Below, one piece after another: positions 12,627 through 13,453 of a DNA stretch of 13,453 nt (positions are counted from its first letter, which is position 1; every line of letters starts with the position of its first letter). Made by a program: the position numbers and the translations under genes. The notes beneath the pieces were generated by a model. That model did no database searches. It saw only the letters and a list, made by a program, of their open reading frames with translations, and was not told where the DNA came from. This stretch comes from DASRHY01 sp046765875 (GTDB lineage Bacteria; Actinomycetota; Actinomycetes; Propionibacteriales; Kribbellaceae), in the NCBI GenBank assembly GCA_046765875.1, contig JBKPSJ010000086.1, forward strand, positions 1 to 13,453, given 5' to 3'.

Positions 12627-13453
12627 AGCGACTGGCGCTGCTCGCGGCGGCGACGCTGCTGCTGGCCGGCTGCGGGGCCGGCAACTACGAGGCGACCCCG
12701 CTACCGGTCGCGGAGACCCCGTCCGCCAGCCCGTCCGCGCCGTCCACCACGGCCCCACCGACCCAGTGCGGCAACGCCCTGGCCTCGTATGACCCGATGA
12801 ACCCCCTGCCGCAGCCGAACGAGATGCCCGCCAACTCGTTCATGGCAAAGATCCGAGCGCACGGCAAGCTGAGGGCCGGCGTGTCCGCGGACACTCTGCT
12901 ACTCGGTGCCCGCAACCCGCTGACGAACAACATCGAGGGCTTTGACATCGACATGCTCAAGGCCGTGTCGCAGGCGATCTTCGGTCAACCGGACAACATC
13001 GACTTCAAGGTCATCACGGCCGCGCAGCGGATCGATGCCCTTCGCAATGGTTCGGTCGACATCGTCGCGCGGGCCATGACCATCAACTGCGCCCGTTGGG
13101 AGCAGATCGCCTTCTCCGCCCAGTACTACCAGGCCGGCCAAAAGGTCCTGGTAAAGGCCGACTCAAAGGCAAAGAGCAAGGACGACCTGGTGGCCGGCAC
13201 GAGGGTGTGCGCGCCGACTGGGACGAGCAGTTACGACAATCTGACCCTGTTCCCGAAGGACGTGGTCAGGGTCGGCTCGGACACCCATACCGGATGCCTG
13301 GTGCTGTTCCAGCAGGGCAAGGTCGACGCGATCACTGGTGACGACACCGTGCTCGCCGGGCTCGCCGCACAAGACCCATATGCGAAGGTCTTGCAGGCTC
13401 CGCGGTTCACCAGCGAGCCGTACGGGCTCGGTATCTCGCAGGCCCACCCCGAG
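12623..13453 (+). CDS. glnH: GlnH-like amino-acid-binding lipoprotein (SBP family 3), 3' end beyond the window
   Basis: 277 residues are visible and the frame is open at the right edge. A lipoprotein signal MKRLALLAAATLLLAGC has lipobox LAGC with C17, so it is anchored outside the membrane. A low-complexity Ser/Thr/Pro tether (about 24-48) follows. The binding domain shows LRAGVSADTLLLGARNP (83-99), a GFDIDMLKAV motif (106-115), SVDIVARAMTINCARWEQIA (144-163) with the amino-acid-contacting Arg region, FSAQYYQAGQKVLV, and the hinge region VCAPTGTSSYDNL (195-207). These are typical of glutamate/aspartate-type type-3 solute-binding proteins. Four cysteines after the lipobox (49, 156, 196, 225) could form disulfides. 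The ATG overlaps the GlnX-like stop (ATGA, 12623-12626). No ABC permease or ATPase gene is adjacent on the side that can be seen, which supports a sensing rather than a transport role. Confidence 0.88.
   Translation, partial: MKRLALLAAATLLLAGCGAGNYEATPLPVAETPSASPSAPSTTAPPTQCGNALASYDPMNPLPQPNEMPANSFMAKIRAHGKLRAGVSADTLLLGARNPLTNNIEGFDIDMLKAVSQAIFGQPDNIDFKVITAAQRIDALRNGSVDIVARAMTINCARWEQIAFSAQYYQAGQKVLVKADSKAKSKDDLVAGTRVCAPTGTSSYDNLTLFPKDVVRVGSDTHTGCLVLFQQGKVDAITGDDTVLAGLAAQDPYAKVLQAPRFTSEPYGLGISQAHPE

Noticed and set aside
12623..13453. Complete glutamate ABC uptake system
   Set aside because: Only the binding lipoprotein is visible, preceded by a GlnX-like protein rather than permease or ATPase genes. 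A permease beyond the right edge cannot be excluded.

Overview
The window is a GC-rich actinobacterial chromosome segment. Leaderless starts, many 4-base stop/start overlaps, strong GC codon bias and a GlnX/GlnH-type sensor pair all fit a member of the Actinomycetes. A Kribbella- or Nocardioides-like organism is my best guess, but no rRNA or other taxonomic marker is present. Coding density is high: no gene-free stretch exceeds about 170 bases, and there are no tRNA or rRNA genes, insertion sequences or CRISPR arrays.

Layout. (1) 1-1039, minus strand: a two-gene unit with a Gfo/Idh/MocA oxidoreductase followed, through a 4-base overlap, by the start of a luciferase-like flavin monooxygenase that runs off the left edge. 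(2) 1141-3516, plus strand: a large unusual fusion of an HD-type phosphohydrolase domain, about five membrane helices and an extracytoplasmic PQQ-like beta-propeller. (3) 3526-4514, minus strand: a CutC-family gene coupled to a small DUF4031 gene. (4) 4515-5966, plus strand: a LacI-family regulator with its own promoter, a palindromic operator on the -10 and a 13-bp tandem repeat array, then a 70-residue unknown protein and a strong hairpin terminator. (5) 6044-6473: a second, unrelated 13-bp repeat array ahead of a leaderless small gene. (6) 6561-7935: thyA-folA, the thymidylate synthase/dihydrofolate reductase pair, leaderless and closed by a hairpin over the end of folA. (7) 7945-13453, plus strand: a tightly packed operon of a TelA-family protein, an unknown 194-residue protein, a CbxX/CfxQ-type AAA ATPase with an extra N-terminal region, a four-helix membrane sensor resembling GlnX, and an amino-acid-binding lipoprotein resembling GlnH, cut by the right edge.

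How the parts may work together. In mycobacteria GlnH (binding lipoprotein) and GlnX (membrane protein) are encoded with the kinase PknG and report amino-acid availability to it. Here the same GlnX-GlnH pair sits at the end of an operon that also makes a TelA protein and a AAA ATPase, joined by overlapping start/stop codons. I infer an envelope amino-acid-sensing module with cytoplasmic TelA/AAA partners, and predict a PknG-like kinase just beyond the right edge. The HD-membrane-propeller fusion is the second candidate for an undescribed signalling protein: predicted topology puts the enzyme inside and the propeller outside.
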